The position numbers were made by a program, and so were the translations under genes. This document shows, in pieces, positions 6,495 through 14,245 of a stretch of 20,483 nt of DNA. Position 1 is the stretch's first letter, and every line of letters begins with the position of its first letter. The stretch covers positions 1 through 20,483 of the forward strand of contig JABJCS010000845.1 in NCBI GenBank assembly GCA_018665505.1. The letters are read 5' to 3'. The stretch comes from Alphaproteobacteria bacterium. GTDB lineage: Bacteria > Pseudomonadota > Alphaproteobacteria > UBA8366. The notes under the pieces were generated by a model that ran no database searches, was not told the DNA's origin, and saw only the letters and a list, made by a program, of their open reading frames with translations.

Positions 6495-7379
6495 ATGCGC
6501 CAAATCCGCCCACCCAAACTACGCCGTTCCTGGTTATTCGTCGGGGGTGCCGATGAAGCGGAATTGATCACCGCTGCCAATTCCGGCGCAGATGTCCTCA
6601 TTCACGAGCTTGAAGATTTTACTGCCCCTTCACAGCGACCCAAGGCACGGGAAATTGCCCCCGGCGTGCTCGCCGCCTGGAAAGGGCGCGGCGTGATCGC
6701 GGGGGTGCGGGTCAATCCTCTCGCGGGTGACGGTCGGGATGATCTGGCCGCAGTTATGAAGGGCGCGCCCGACGTGGTGATGCTGCCGAAAGTATCCGAA
6801 CCTTCCCATATGGCAGAATTAGAAGAGGCGGTCTTGCGTACGGAGCAGGATTTAGGGTTAGAGGTCGGGACGACCGAGCTCGTCCCCAATATCGAGCTGG
6901 CGCGGGGACTGATACAAACCTACGCGATCTGCAAAGCGAGCCCGCGAATTACCGCTGCACTCGTTGCATCGGAAGATATGGCAACGGATTTAGGCGCGGA
7001 ACGGGGGCAGGATGGCGAGGAATTGAAATATGTGCGAGCGCGCTTTCACGTTGAATGCGTTGCCGCCAGTATTGTCTCCATCGATGCGCCCTACACTTGG
7101 ACCGACGCGGAAGGGATGGAAGCAGAAGCCCGCCACGCGCGGCGGCTCGGCTATACGGCGAAAAGCGCGGTTGATCCGGCGCATGCCGCGGTCATTAACC
7201 GGGTGTTGACGCCATCGGCGGAAGAGGTCCGTCAGGCGGAGCGTATCATCACTGCATTTGAAGCCGCTCAGGCTCTGGGAGATGGGCGGGCAGAATTGGA
7301 CGGCTCGCAGATCGAAGTCCCAATTTATCGGAATGCACAACACCGGTTGGAGAGGGCACGGGCTTTAGCAGCGTACTAA
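6495..7379 (+). CDS. HpcH/HpaI aldolase / citrate lyase beta (CitE)-family CoA lyase
   Basis: This is a 294-residue TIM-barrel enzyme of the CitE/malyl-CoA lyase family, which makes or breaks C-C bonds in acyl-CoA thioesters using a divalent metal. Visible signatures are RSWLFVGG (11-18) at the N-terminus, LEDFTAP (39-45) where the family usually has LEDAVAP, VRVN (71-74), PNIELARG (131-138) with the likely metal ligand Glu134, and SEDMATDLG (159-167) with acidic ligand candidates Asp161 and Asp165. KSAVDPAH (223-230) corresponds to the CoA-contacting loop. AGGA lies seven bases before the ATG. The stop is one base from the convergent thioesterase-like gene. The acyl-CoA substrate is unknown; it may degrade a branched or hydroxylated acyl-CoA. 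Confidence 0.85.
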   Translation: MRQIRPPKLRRSWLFVGGADEAELITAANSGADVLIHELEDFTAPSQRPKAREIAPGVLAAWKGRGVIAGVRVNPLAGDGRDDLAAVMKGAPDVVMLPKVSEPSHMAELEEAVLRTEQDLGLEVGTTELVPNIELARGLIQTYAICKASPRITAALVASEDMATDLGAERGQDGEELKYVRARFHVECVAASIVSIDAPYTWTDAEGMEAEARHARRLGYTAKSAVDPAHAAVINRVLTPSAEEVRQAERIITAFEAAQALGDGRAELDGSQIEVPIYRNAQHRLERARALAAY

Positions 7380-7380
7380 T

Positions 7381-8088
7381 TTAGACCTGCTTGCCGATAT
7401 CGATCCAGACTGCCTTGGCTCGGCCACGTACTTTCCCTTGATCGTCATAGATGGCGGTTCCGGCAAATGCCTTACGGCCCTCGCGACCCATCGGCCATCC
7501 AATGATTGTGCACGGCGTTCCGGCTTTTAGATCGTCGTCCACTTCCGCCGTGAAACGACCGAGCAGCATGATCACACCGCTGTCCCGGATAATCGACCAA
7601 ACACCCGGACAGTCGAGTGCACTCCAGAGAATGCGCCGGGGAATGAGTCCATCCTGCCCAACGAAACTCTCATGAGGCGTCCAAAGTGCGGCCACAACAT
7701 CGCTGCCGTCGATCGGTCCTGTGAGCAGCCGCAGACCGTCCCCTTCGTCGCGCCCAGAGCCACAGGCGAAACATTGATGAAAGTCGTCCTTCTTGAATTC
7801 GTTGAATCGCTCGACGGCGCCTTCGACACTCGCCATATCCGGGCAAGGCGGCACCTCAAGATCGATGACCGACGGTTTCGCTTCGGCAACCAAGGTTTCA
7901 CCGAATCGAATTGACACCTGGCCATCCAATCGATCAACCCGCATCGGCTCGGCCAATGGTGGCGGGCTGCGGAGCGTGACTTCCGCCGTGCTGTCGAACA
8001 AATCTGCGATAGCCCCCGCCACGTAGCCGCCATGTCCGGAGCCCGGCGGGCCGTTGAATTGTCGATCGATTGTCATGAATTCAGTCAT
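7381..8088 (-). CDS. Hotdog-fold, acyl-CoA thioesterase-like protein
   Basis: This is a 235-residue protein resembling two hotdog halves. The N-terminal half has FNGPPGSGHGGYVAG (about 10-24), with the HGG that commonly marks the hotdog central helix, followed by AxxAD. A CFACG motif around residue 107 starts the second part; Cys-x-x-Cys-Gly elements of this type occur at the start of small thioesterase domains. The second part contains TPHESFVGQDGLIPRR. The likely role is hydrolysis or binding of acyl-CoA. The ATG at 8088 has AGGGG four bases upstream. The open frame extends to 8199, but that stretch lacks family-like residues and is not used. It is convergent with the CoA lyase and divergent from the lipoprotein gene. 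Confidence 0.72.
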   Translation of the reverse strand: MTEFMTIDRQFNGPPGSGHGGYVAGAIADLFDSTAEVTLRSPPPLAEPMRVDRLDGQVSIRFGETLVAEAKPSVIDLEVPPCPDMASVEGAVERFNEFKKDDFHQCFACGSGRDEGDGLRLLTGPIDGSDVVAALWTPHESFVGQDGLIPRRILWSALDCPGVWSIIRDSGVIMLLGRFTAEVDDDLKAGTPCTIIGWPMGREGRKAFAGTAIYDDQGKVRGRAKAVWIDIGKQV

Positions 8089-8251
8089 AGTGCCCCTAAC
8101 CCGTGTTCGGCTTTTAACAAAGATAGAGAGTAATGGAACCGCATCAACGCGGCCGCCACATCGCCCATCACTTGTGCGTGTAGCTGTGACCATCCGCACA
8201 CAAACCTGCGGAAGAGCGTGCTAGTGTTTTCAAAATGACGAGAGGCAAATC

Positions 8252-8785
8252 ATGATCGAGCGACACCTCGGCACCATGATGGGTGCCCTTCTTGCGTTCC
8301 TTATCCTGGCCGGTTGCACAACAACGGAGCAGCCGGTCCCGCCGCTGACGCCTACTATGCCCGGGATTAGTGAGGGCAAAGCCCGCGTTGTGTTTTTGCG
8401 CCAAAGCTCAGTATTCCAAGCGGGCAAACCAGTCGAGTTGGAAATCAACGGTGCATCGGTCGCAAAATTGCGGAACCGGGAGTACACCTTTTTCGACATA
8501 CCCGCGGGTCAGCATTATTTCGTGGTCAGCGTATTCCCCCATACGGGCGCGTTCCGTTCGGGCCTAACCTTAAAGGAAAAACAAATCCGCTTCCTGCTTG
8601 TCCGACCGGACACCCGCCAAGACAATAGGCGGTCTCTGTTCCGCGATTCTCGGAAGTTTGATTTGGATGGCGGTCAGTTCGATGTGCAGGAAATCGGGCA
8701 GACAGAGGGCGAGACGTACCGCCGCGCAATGCATTGGCGCGAACCCCTCGCATCGGTGCCGAAGTTACAGAAAAAGCAAAGCTAG
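8252..8785 (+). CDS. Small lipoprotein, DUF2846-like
   Basis: This 177-residue protein has a lipoprotein signal. A hydrophobic segment at 9-20 runs into the lipobox LAGC with Cys22, followed by TTTEQP, so it is probably anchored in the envelope. The mature part (about 44-125) shows the pattern ARVVFLRQ, then a beta-rich stretch with ING, KLRNREYTFFDIPAGQHYF. This resembles the DUF2846 family of small beta-sandwich lipoproteins. No catalytic residues are apparent and its function is unknown. GAGAGG lies upstream of the ATG. It stands alone, divergent from the thioesterase-like gene. Confidence 0.75.
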   Translation: MIERHLGTMMGALLAFLILAGCTTTEQPVPPLTPTMPGISEGKARVVFLRQSSVFQAGKPVELEINGASVAKLRNREYTFFDIPAGQHYFVVSVFPHTGAFRSGLTLKEKQIRFLLVRPDTRQDNRRSLFRDSRKFDLDGGQFDVQEIGQTEGETYRRAMHWREPLASVPKLQKKQS

Positions 8786-8891
8786 ATAGCCGCTTCTGGC
8801 CGCCGTCGTTCAAGAGACGCACCAATTAGGTGCCGTTTCAGGCTTCACGCGCTATATCCCTGGGAAACTAACCAACCAAAGGGGAAATGCC

Positions 8892-9224
8892 ATGTTACTC
8901 GACGTTCGCACCTATACCTGTCGTCCGGGCACGATCAAAAAACACCTCGCGGTATACGCCGAGTTGGGCGCCGGGCCGCAATCGAAGAATCTCGGCAAGC
9001 CGCTGCTCTACATGACGACGGAGACCGGCAATCCGAACCAATACGTCCACATCTGGGCCTATGAGAATGCAGGCGACCGGGAAGCCAAGCGGGCGAACCT
9101 TTGGTCGGACCCGAATTGGATCGCCTATACCCAAGAAAGCGCGAAACTCGGCGCCCTCGAATCGCAAGAGAATCGCTTGATGGTACCGGTGGATTTCTTC
9201 CCACAGCCGAAGGTTCAAGAATAG
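8892..9224 (+). CDS. NIPSNAP family protein
   Basis: This is a 110-residue single-domain ferredoxin-fold-like protein. It shows the NIPSNAP features: an N-terminal LDVRTYTCRPG strand, a central YVHIWAYEN with the following DREAKR, then DPNWIAYTQ. The length suits the bacterial single-domain form. The biochemical role of the family is poorly known; in bacteria it often sits with CoA-transferases and aromatic or acyl-CoA degradation genes, as here. AGGGG lies upstream of the ATG. A gap of 72 bases separates it from the CoA-transferase gene on the same strand, so co-transcription is likely. Confidence 0.85.
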   Translation: MLLDVRTYTCRPGTIKKHLAVYAELGAGPQSKNLGKPLLYMTTETGNPNQYVHIWAYENAGDREAKRANLWSDPNWIAYTQESAKLGALESQENRLMVPVDFFPQPKVQE

Positions 9225-9296
9225 CCATCGAAATTCCGCCGAACGCTCCATATCCTTCTCTGGACTGAATCAGTTTTAAGAGTGGGAGACAGCGGA

Positions 9297-10520
9297 ATGG
9301 CGGAAACAGGAAAACGGCCGGAGACGGCGCTCAGCAAAGTGCGGGTGCTCGATCTCGGCCGCGTTCTCGCGGGCCCTTATTGCGGGCAAATTCTCGGCGA
9401 CATGGGCGCCGAGGTCATTAAAGTTGAGCATCCGGAGCGCGGCGACGACACCCGCGCTTGGAAGCCGCCCGCGATTGGCGACGATGCCGCCTACTTCTGC
9501 GCCGTCAATCGCAACAAGCGCAGCATCGGTATCGACCTGGCCTCGGACGAAGGCCGCAAGCTTCTGCTTGAGTTGGCCAAGAACAGCGACGTCTTGGTGG
9601 AAAACTTCCGCCCCGGCGTCACCAAGCGGCTCGGTATCGACTACGCCGAAGTCGCCAAGGTCAATCCGAAGCTAATCTATTGCTCCATTTCTGGTTTCGG
9701 CCAGGAAGGCGTGATGGCGCAACGTGCTGCCTACGATTACGTGGTGCAGGCGACTTCCGGCGTTATCGCGCTTACCGGAGAGCCTGACCGCATTCCAATC
9801 CGGTGTGCGGGGGCGATTTCCGATTACGGCACGGGTCTTTGGAGTGTTGTGGCGGTTCTGTTCGCTTTGATGGAGCGGGACCGTAACGGCAAGGGCCAGC
9901 ACATCGACATGGCGATGAACGACACCACGATGTTGTATCTCAGCCATGTCGCGGCGATGTATTTCAAGGACGGCGTTACCCCGAACCGCGTAGGTAACGG
10001 GCATGAAAAGATTGTGCCGACAGACGTCTATCAAACCCAAGACGAGCCGTTGATGGTGCTCTGCGGAAACGACGGCATGTTCGAGCGCCTCGCAAAAGCC
10101 GTCGGGCGGCCGGATATGCTCGAAGACCCGCGCTTCAATACTAATATCGCCCGGTCGGCGAATCTCGTCCCCCTCGGCGAGATCATGAGCGAGGCCATGC
10201 TCACCGACACCCGCGCGAATTGGGAGAAACGCTTGGCGGAGGCGGACGTCGCTTTCGCGCCGATCCGCAGCATTGAGGAAGCCTATACCGCGGAGGACGT
10301 CGTCGAGCGCAAGATGGTGATCGAGATGGAGCACGCCTCGGGTGAAAAATTCCGGGTGCTCGGCTCGCCGCTTAAGATGTCGGAATCGCCGGTGAACGAA
10401 AACCCGCTGCCGCCGCCGACGCTCGGTGAGCACAGCGCGGAGATTTTGCAACAGATCCTGGGCCTCGACAGTGACGCGGTTCAGGCGCTGCGTGACAACG
10501 GCGCGATAAATCCAAGTTAG
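9297..10520 (+). CDS. CaiB/BaiF (class III) CoA-transferase 1
   Basis: This is a 407-residue family III CoA-transferase, which moves CoA between carboxylic acids through an aspartyl-CoA anhydride. Family landmarks are KVRVLDLGRVLAGPYC near the N-terminus, GAEVIKVEHP, AVNRNKRSIGIDL, VENFRPG, and the catalytic Asp176 in GAISDYGTG, followed by RDRNGKGQ. The start is placed at ATG 9297, with GGGAG eight bases upstream, rather than the in-frame GTG at 9282, which overlaps that ribosome binding site. It probably activates an organic acid for the pathway shared with the FlK-like thioesterase 28 bases downstream. The exact acid is unknown. Confidence 0.92.
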   Translation: MAETGKRPETALSKVRVLDLGRVLAGPYCGQILGDMGAEVIKVEHPERGDDTRAWKPPAIGDDAAYFCAVNRNKRSIGIDLASDEGRKLLLELAKNSDVLVENFRPGVTKRLGIDYAEVAKVNPKLIYCSISGFGQEGVMAQRAAYDYVVQATSGVIALTGEPDRIPIRCAGAISDYGTGLWSVVAVLFALMERDRNGKGQHIDMAMNDTTMLYLSHVAAMYFKDGVTPNRVGNGHEKIVPTDVYQTQDEPLMVLCGNDGMFERLAKAVGRPDMLEDPRFNTNIARSANLVPLGEIMSEAMLTDTRANWEKRLAEADVAFAPIRSIEEAYTAEDVVERKMVIEMEHASGEKFRVLGSPLKMSESPVNENPLPPPTLGEHSAEILQQILGLDSDAVQALRDNGAINPS

Positions 10521-10548
10521 ACTCACCTTCACTCCGGGAGACAGATTC

Positions 10549-10974
10549 GTGAAAGATACATTGAAAGCCGGACTAGAGTTCTCTTCCAAGAAAGTTATCG
10601 AAAAAGAAAAGACCATCGGCTTTATGGGTGAGGACCTACGCGTCTATGCCACACCCTTCATGGTCCAGGACATGGAACACAGTTGTCGCGATTTTATGCT
10701 GCAGCATTTGGAAGACGGCGAGGATTCGGTCGGCGCGCGGGTGGAGATCGACCACCTCGGGCCGACATTGGTCGGGCAAACGGTAGAATTCTCCGGCAAG
10801 GTGGTCGAAGTAGATGGTCCGCGCGTCCAATTCGAAGTGGAGATCCGGGACGAGATCGACACCGTGGGACGCAGCAAACACACGCGTTTCGTGGTCGAAA
10901 AAGCCCGGCAAGGCGGTCGTCTGGAGAAAAAGAAGACCCGTTTGGCGGAGGCCGGAGTAGAGCGGAACCTATAA
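10549..10974 (+). CDS. Hotdog-fold thioesterase, fluoroacetyl-CoA thioesterase (FlK)-like
   Basis: This is a 141-residue single-hotdog protein beginning with GTG; GGGAG lies about nine bases upstream. The family pattern is LKAGLEFSS, then ATPFMVQDMEHSC, IDHLGPTLVG and a closing HTRFVV. The residues matching the FlK catalytic triad are present: Thr35, Glu43 and His69. Their spacing of 8 and 26 is the same as Thr42, Glu50 and His76 in FlK. It likely hydrolyses a short acyl-CoA in the cytoplasm. FlK homologs occur widely outside fluoroacetate producers, so the substrate may be an ordinary short-chain acyl-CoA. It follows the CoA-transferase gene closely. The C-terminal 25 residues are Lys/Arg-rich. 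Confidence 0.83.
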   Translation: MKDTLKAGLEFSSKKVIEKEKTIGFMGEDLRVYATPFMVQDMEHSCRDFMLQHLEDGEDSVGARVEIDHLGPTLVGQTVEFSGKVVEVDGPRVQFEVEIRDEIDTVGRSKHTRFVVEKARQGGRLEKKKTRLAEAGVERNL

Positions 10975-10980
10975 TTCAGA

Positions 10981-11763
10981 TCAATCGAATATAGGTTTCC
11001 GTTTTTCCTTGAACGCCTGAACCGCTTCCGCGAAATCGCCGCCGGAGATCAGCATCGATTGCGCATAAATGTTGTGCTCCCACTCGGCGGCAAGGGTGGA
11101 TTCCATACCGCGTCGCAACCCCTCCTTGATGACCGCTTGGGCGCGGGCGGGGCCATCCGCCAATCGACGGCCAAGCACCATCGCTTCTTCCAGCAATGCG
11201 TCCGCCGGAACCACTTTATTGGCAAGGCCGATGCTCATCGCTTCCTCCGCGCCGACCTGAGTGCCAAGCATCAGCATTTCCGTCGCTTTACTGAGGCCGA
11301 CGATCTGCGGCAGTAAAAACATACCGCCAAGCGGCGCCATAACGCCGAGCTTTATCCAAGCTTCCGAGAACATCGCGTGTTCCGAAGCGATTCGAAAATC
11401 GCAAGCAACCGCGATCTCGCATCCGGCTCCGACCGCCGCACCATTCACGGCGGCAATCGTAGGTTTCGGACAGAGTTTGATCGCCTTTGCCGCGCCCGCG
11501 AAATGCTTATAGACGGTCTCCTTGATTTCGAACGGAGTCATTTGGCTCAGCCGCTCCATGAAGTCCATATCGCCGCCGGCGGAGAATCCCTTACCGGCGC
11601 CGGTGAACATCAGCACTCGGACATCTGGATTGGCCTCGAACGCTTCGACGGCTTCCAAAACCTCTGCCAACATCTCCGGCGTTAAAGCATTCAGATTTTG
11701 CGGCGTGTTAAAAGTGATCCGCCCAACCCGATCTGCTATGTCGACAAGGATATGCTTCGGCAT
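10981..11763 (-). CDS. Enoyl-CoA hydratase/isomerase (crotonase) family protein
   Basis: This is a 260-residue crotonase-fold protein expected to bind an acyl-CoA in the cytoplasm. The oxyanion-hole segments are FSAGGD (60-65) and NGAAVGAGCEIA (about 107-118). Glu116, in GCEI, matches the first catalytic Glu (144 of rat crotonase). The second Glu (164) is replaced by Trp136 in SEAWIKLG, and the Asp used by some isomerases is Pro144 (MAPLGG), so simple hydratase activity is doubtful. The ATG at 11763 is chosen because GGGAGAGACAGC precedes it; an upstream in-frame ATG at 11814 lacks a ribosome binding site. The gene ends six bases from the convergent FlK-like gene. Confidence 0.9.
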   Translation of the reverse strand: MPKHILVDIADRVGRITFNTPQNLNALTPEMLAEVLEAVEAFEANPDVRVLMFTGAGKGFSAGGDMDFMERLSQMTPFEIKETVYKHFAGAAKAIKLCPKPTIAAVNGAAVGAGCEIAVACDFRIASEHAMFSEAWIKLGVMAPLGGMFLLPQIVGLSKATEMLMLGTQVGAEEAMSIGLANKVVPADALLEEAMVLGRRLADGPARAQAVIKEGLRRGMESTLAAEWEHNIYAQSMLISGGDFAEAVQAFKEKRKPIFD

Positions 11764-11839
11764 GCTGTCTCTCCCATTTCGTTCGCTTGGAACAAGATTA
11801 GACGGGATGCCCAATACCGCAACGCTGGGCGGAGAAACT

Positions 11840-11872
11840 ATGGAACGCTATAAACGACACCGCCATGAGTGA
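11840..11872 (+). CDS. Possible 10-codon upstream ORF overlapping the OGT-like gene start
   Basis: ATG 11840 is preceded by GGAG with a five-base spacer and encodes MERYKRHRHE. Its TGA (11870-11872) lies just inside the next gene, whose ATG at 11865 has no clear ribosome binding site of its own. This geometry suits translational coupling, where ribosomes ending on the short ORF restart at the overlapping ATG. The peptide is very basic. There is no evidence that it is functional in itself. Confidence 0.35.
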   Translation: MERYKRHRHE

Positions 11873-14237
11873 CAGTACCCCTTTCGACGAAGCGCTTGCT
11901 TTGCATCAAGAAGACCGACTGCAAGAAGCCGTCGACGCGTATCGCGCCATTCTGACTGCGGAGCCGGAAAACGGAGCCGTCATGCTCAATCTCGGCCAAG
12001 CATTGCGCCGTCTAGGACGGGCCGAAGAAAGTGAAGCTCTCTATCGCCAAGCAACCGGGCAACCGGCTTCCGCCGCCGGCGCTTGGTACAATCTCGGAAA
12101 TCTCTCCGCTTCGAGACAAAATTTCGAGCAAGCCATCGCCGCCTTCCGGAAAGCAATCGAGCTACAACCGGAGATGTCTCCCGCCCATTTTCAGCTGGCG
12201 TGCTGCCTCCGCGACACTGGGATCACCAGCGACGCGATAGAGGGTTTTCGGACGGCCATTTCACTCGATCCCAAATTAACAAGTGCGCATATGAATTTAG
12301 GGAACCTTTTGCGCGCCTCAGGAGACCTGCCCGGCGCAGCGATCGCGCATCGGGCCGCCTTGGCGTTGACACCCGAGAGTTGGGAGGTCCGCTATAACTT
12401 GGCGCGTGCTTTGGAGGAGGCGGGCGACGCAGAGGCCGAAGCGCACTTTGAGTATGCCCTCGATCTTTCGCCACAACCGGCGACCGTCCATCACGGGTTC
12501 GCGGATGCGGCCGCCGCTCGGGGCAATTTCACGATCGCGCTCGAGCAGTACCAATCCGCATTGGCGCTGGAGCCGCAACGCCGACGGGCGCAGATTGGAC
12601 TGGGCAGAGCGCAGATGCGCTTGGGACAACGCGAGCAAGCGCTGCGAGAATTCGCTGACGTTTCCGCCAAGATTGGCACCGACATCCAATTGCTCTCCGA
12701 ACTCGCCACCGTGCAATGGAGCCTCAAACTCCGTGAGGAACCGATCGCTTTGCTCCGCCGTGTGGTCCAACTGGCACCGGACAACCCGGACGCGCTCGTC
12801 AATCTGGCACGCGCACTCAGCAGCGTTTGGGAAATCTCGGAATGTGTCGAGATGTGCGAGCGCGCTCTTGTCATAGCACCGGACAACAACGCCGCACGAA
12901 GATTACAGGGGTATGCGCTGGTGGAAGCGGGCCGCGCCAATGACGGCATCGCGGCCTTCACTGAGGTGGGTGAACCGAACGGCGGCCCCAATGCCAGTCT
13001 CTTGTTCAGCACGTTGTACAGCGACACGATGACCGCTGGTGAGGTCGCGGATTTGCACCGCACGGAAGGGGCTAAATGGCCGGCATCGGGCCGGTTGATT
13101 GAGAGTTACGGGAACGTCGCCGACCCGGTCCGTAAACTGCGCATCGGCTATCTCTCTCCCGATTTCAAAGGTAATCACCCAGTTGCTATTTTCCTGAAAC
13201 CGTTACTACGGAACCACGAACGCAAAAGCTTCGAGATTTTCGCTTATTCGAGCCCGGACTATGTGGACGAAACGACACAGGAAATCGCCGCCCTCGCGGA
13301 TCATTGGCGCGATGTCACGACCTGGAGTAACGAGCGACTTACGGCGGCCATTGAGACGGACGAAATCGACATCCTAGTCGACCTGGCGGGGTTGACCGCG
13401 AAAACCCGCGTCGGAGCACTACAGGCGCACCCGGCGCCGATCCAAGCCTGTTATATCGGCTATCCGCATTCGACAGGCCTGCCGTTTATCGATTATTTGA
13501 TCTGCGACGAGACGGTGGTGCCGTCCGGTAGCGAACATTTGTTGATCGAAGCCCCGCTACGCGTCGACGATTGCGTTTTCTGCTTCGCACCAGACGATTC
13601 GGATTGGCCAGCAATCGAGCCGGAGATCGCTACAGCGCGAGATCATGTCGTCTTCGGCTCCTGCAACCACGTACCGAAACTGACCGAGACCACTGTCTCG
13701 CTCTGGGCCCGCATACTAGGCCAGGTCCCGAACAGCCGTCTCAGGATAAAGGCCGCCCCCTTCACGGACGCGGCAATCCGCCAACGCTACCGGAATCTAT
13801 TCGCTGGCCACGGCATCGCACCGGAGCGGATTGATATTGATGGCCCGTCGGAATTTCCCGATCTAATGGCAACTTACCGGCATATCGATATCGGCCTCGA
13901 TCCAGTTCCCTATAACGGCGGCACCACGACCTATCAGACGTTGTGGATGGGCGTTCCGGTAGTGACGCTCGCAGGCGAAAACTTTTGTGGCCGTATGAGC
14001 GCCAGTATCCTGGGAAACTTGGGACTCGACGAACTCATCGCCGAGAGCGAGGAAGATTATATTCGCGCCGCCGTGCGCCTGGCGGAAGACGCGCCCCGGC
14101 GAGCTGAGTTACGGATCGGTCTGCGTGAGACGATCCGCAACGCTCGTAGCTGTGATCCGGCGGCGTTCACCCTAAACCTTGAAACTAAGTTTCGGGAAAT
14201 TTGGCGCGACTGGTGCGCGCGCCGAAATGCCGCCTAG
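11865..14237 (+). CDS. TPR-containing O-GlcNAc transferase-like (SPINDLY-type, GT41) glycosyltransferase
   Basis: This is a 790-residue cytoplasmic protein. Residues about 5-370 form roughly ten tetratricopeptide repeats. The C-terminal catalytic part starts at LRIGYLSPDF (425) and has the GT41 marks: GNHP with His438 (His498 position of human OGT), DILVDLAG (502-509), YIGYPHSTG (530-538), RIKA with Lys629 (Lys842 position) and PYNGGTTTY (682-690) with VPVVTLAG after it. It should transfer a sugar from a nucleotide donor to protein acceptors bound by the TPR groove; bacterial targets are often unknown. The start is fixed because no other start codon exists back to the in-frame stop at 11799. 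It is divergent from the crotonase gene and convergent with CoA-transferase 2. Confidence 0.9.
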   Translation: MSDSTPFDEALALHQEDRLQEAVDAYRAILTAEPENGAVMLNLGQALRRLGRAEESEALYRQATGQPASAAGAWYNLGNLSASRQNFEQAIAAFRKAIELQPEMSPAHFQLACCLRDTGITSDAIEGFRTAISLDPKLTSAHMNLGNLLRASGDLPGAAIAHRAALALTPESWEVRYNLARALEEAGDAEAEAHFEYALDLSPQPATVHHGFADAAAARGNFTIALEQYQSALALEPQRRRAQIGLGRAQMRLGQREQALREFADVSAKIGTDIQLLSELATVQWSLKLREEPIALLRRVVQLAPDNPDALVNLARALSSVWEISECVEMCERALVIAPDNNAARRLQGYALVEAGRANDGIAAFTEVGEPNGGPNASLLFSTLYSDTMTAGEVADLHRTEGAKWPASGRLIESYGNVADPVRKLRIGYLSPDFKGNHPVAIFLKPLLRNHERKSFEIFAYSSPDYVDETTQEIAALADHWRDVTTWSNERLTAAIETDEIDILVDLAGLTAKTRVGALQAHPAPIQACYIGYPHSTGLPFIDYLICDETVVPSGSEHLLIEAPLRVDDCVFCFAPDDSDWPAIEPEIATARDHVVFGSCNHVPKLTETTVSLWARILGQVPNSRLRIKAAPFTDAAIRQRYRNLFAGHGIAPERIDIDGPSEFPDLMATYRHIDIGLDPVPYNGGTTTYQTLWMGVPVVTLAGENFCGRMSASILGNLGLDELIAESEEDYIRAAVRLAEDAPRRAELRIGLRETIRNARSCDPAAFTLNLETKFREIWRDWCARRNAA

Positions 14238-14245
14238 TTTTAAAA

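Noticed and set aside
9672..10616. 314-codon minus-strand frame opposite CoA-transferase 1
   Set aside because: It is a shadow of a gene with conserved catalytic motifs, and it also crosses into the next gene.
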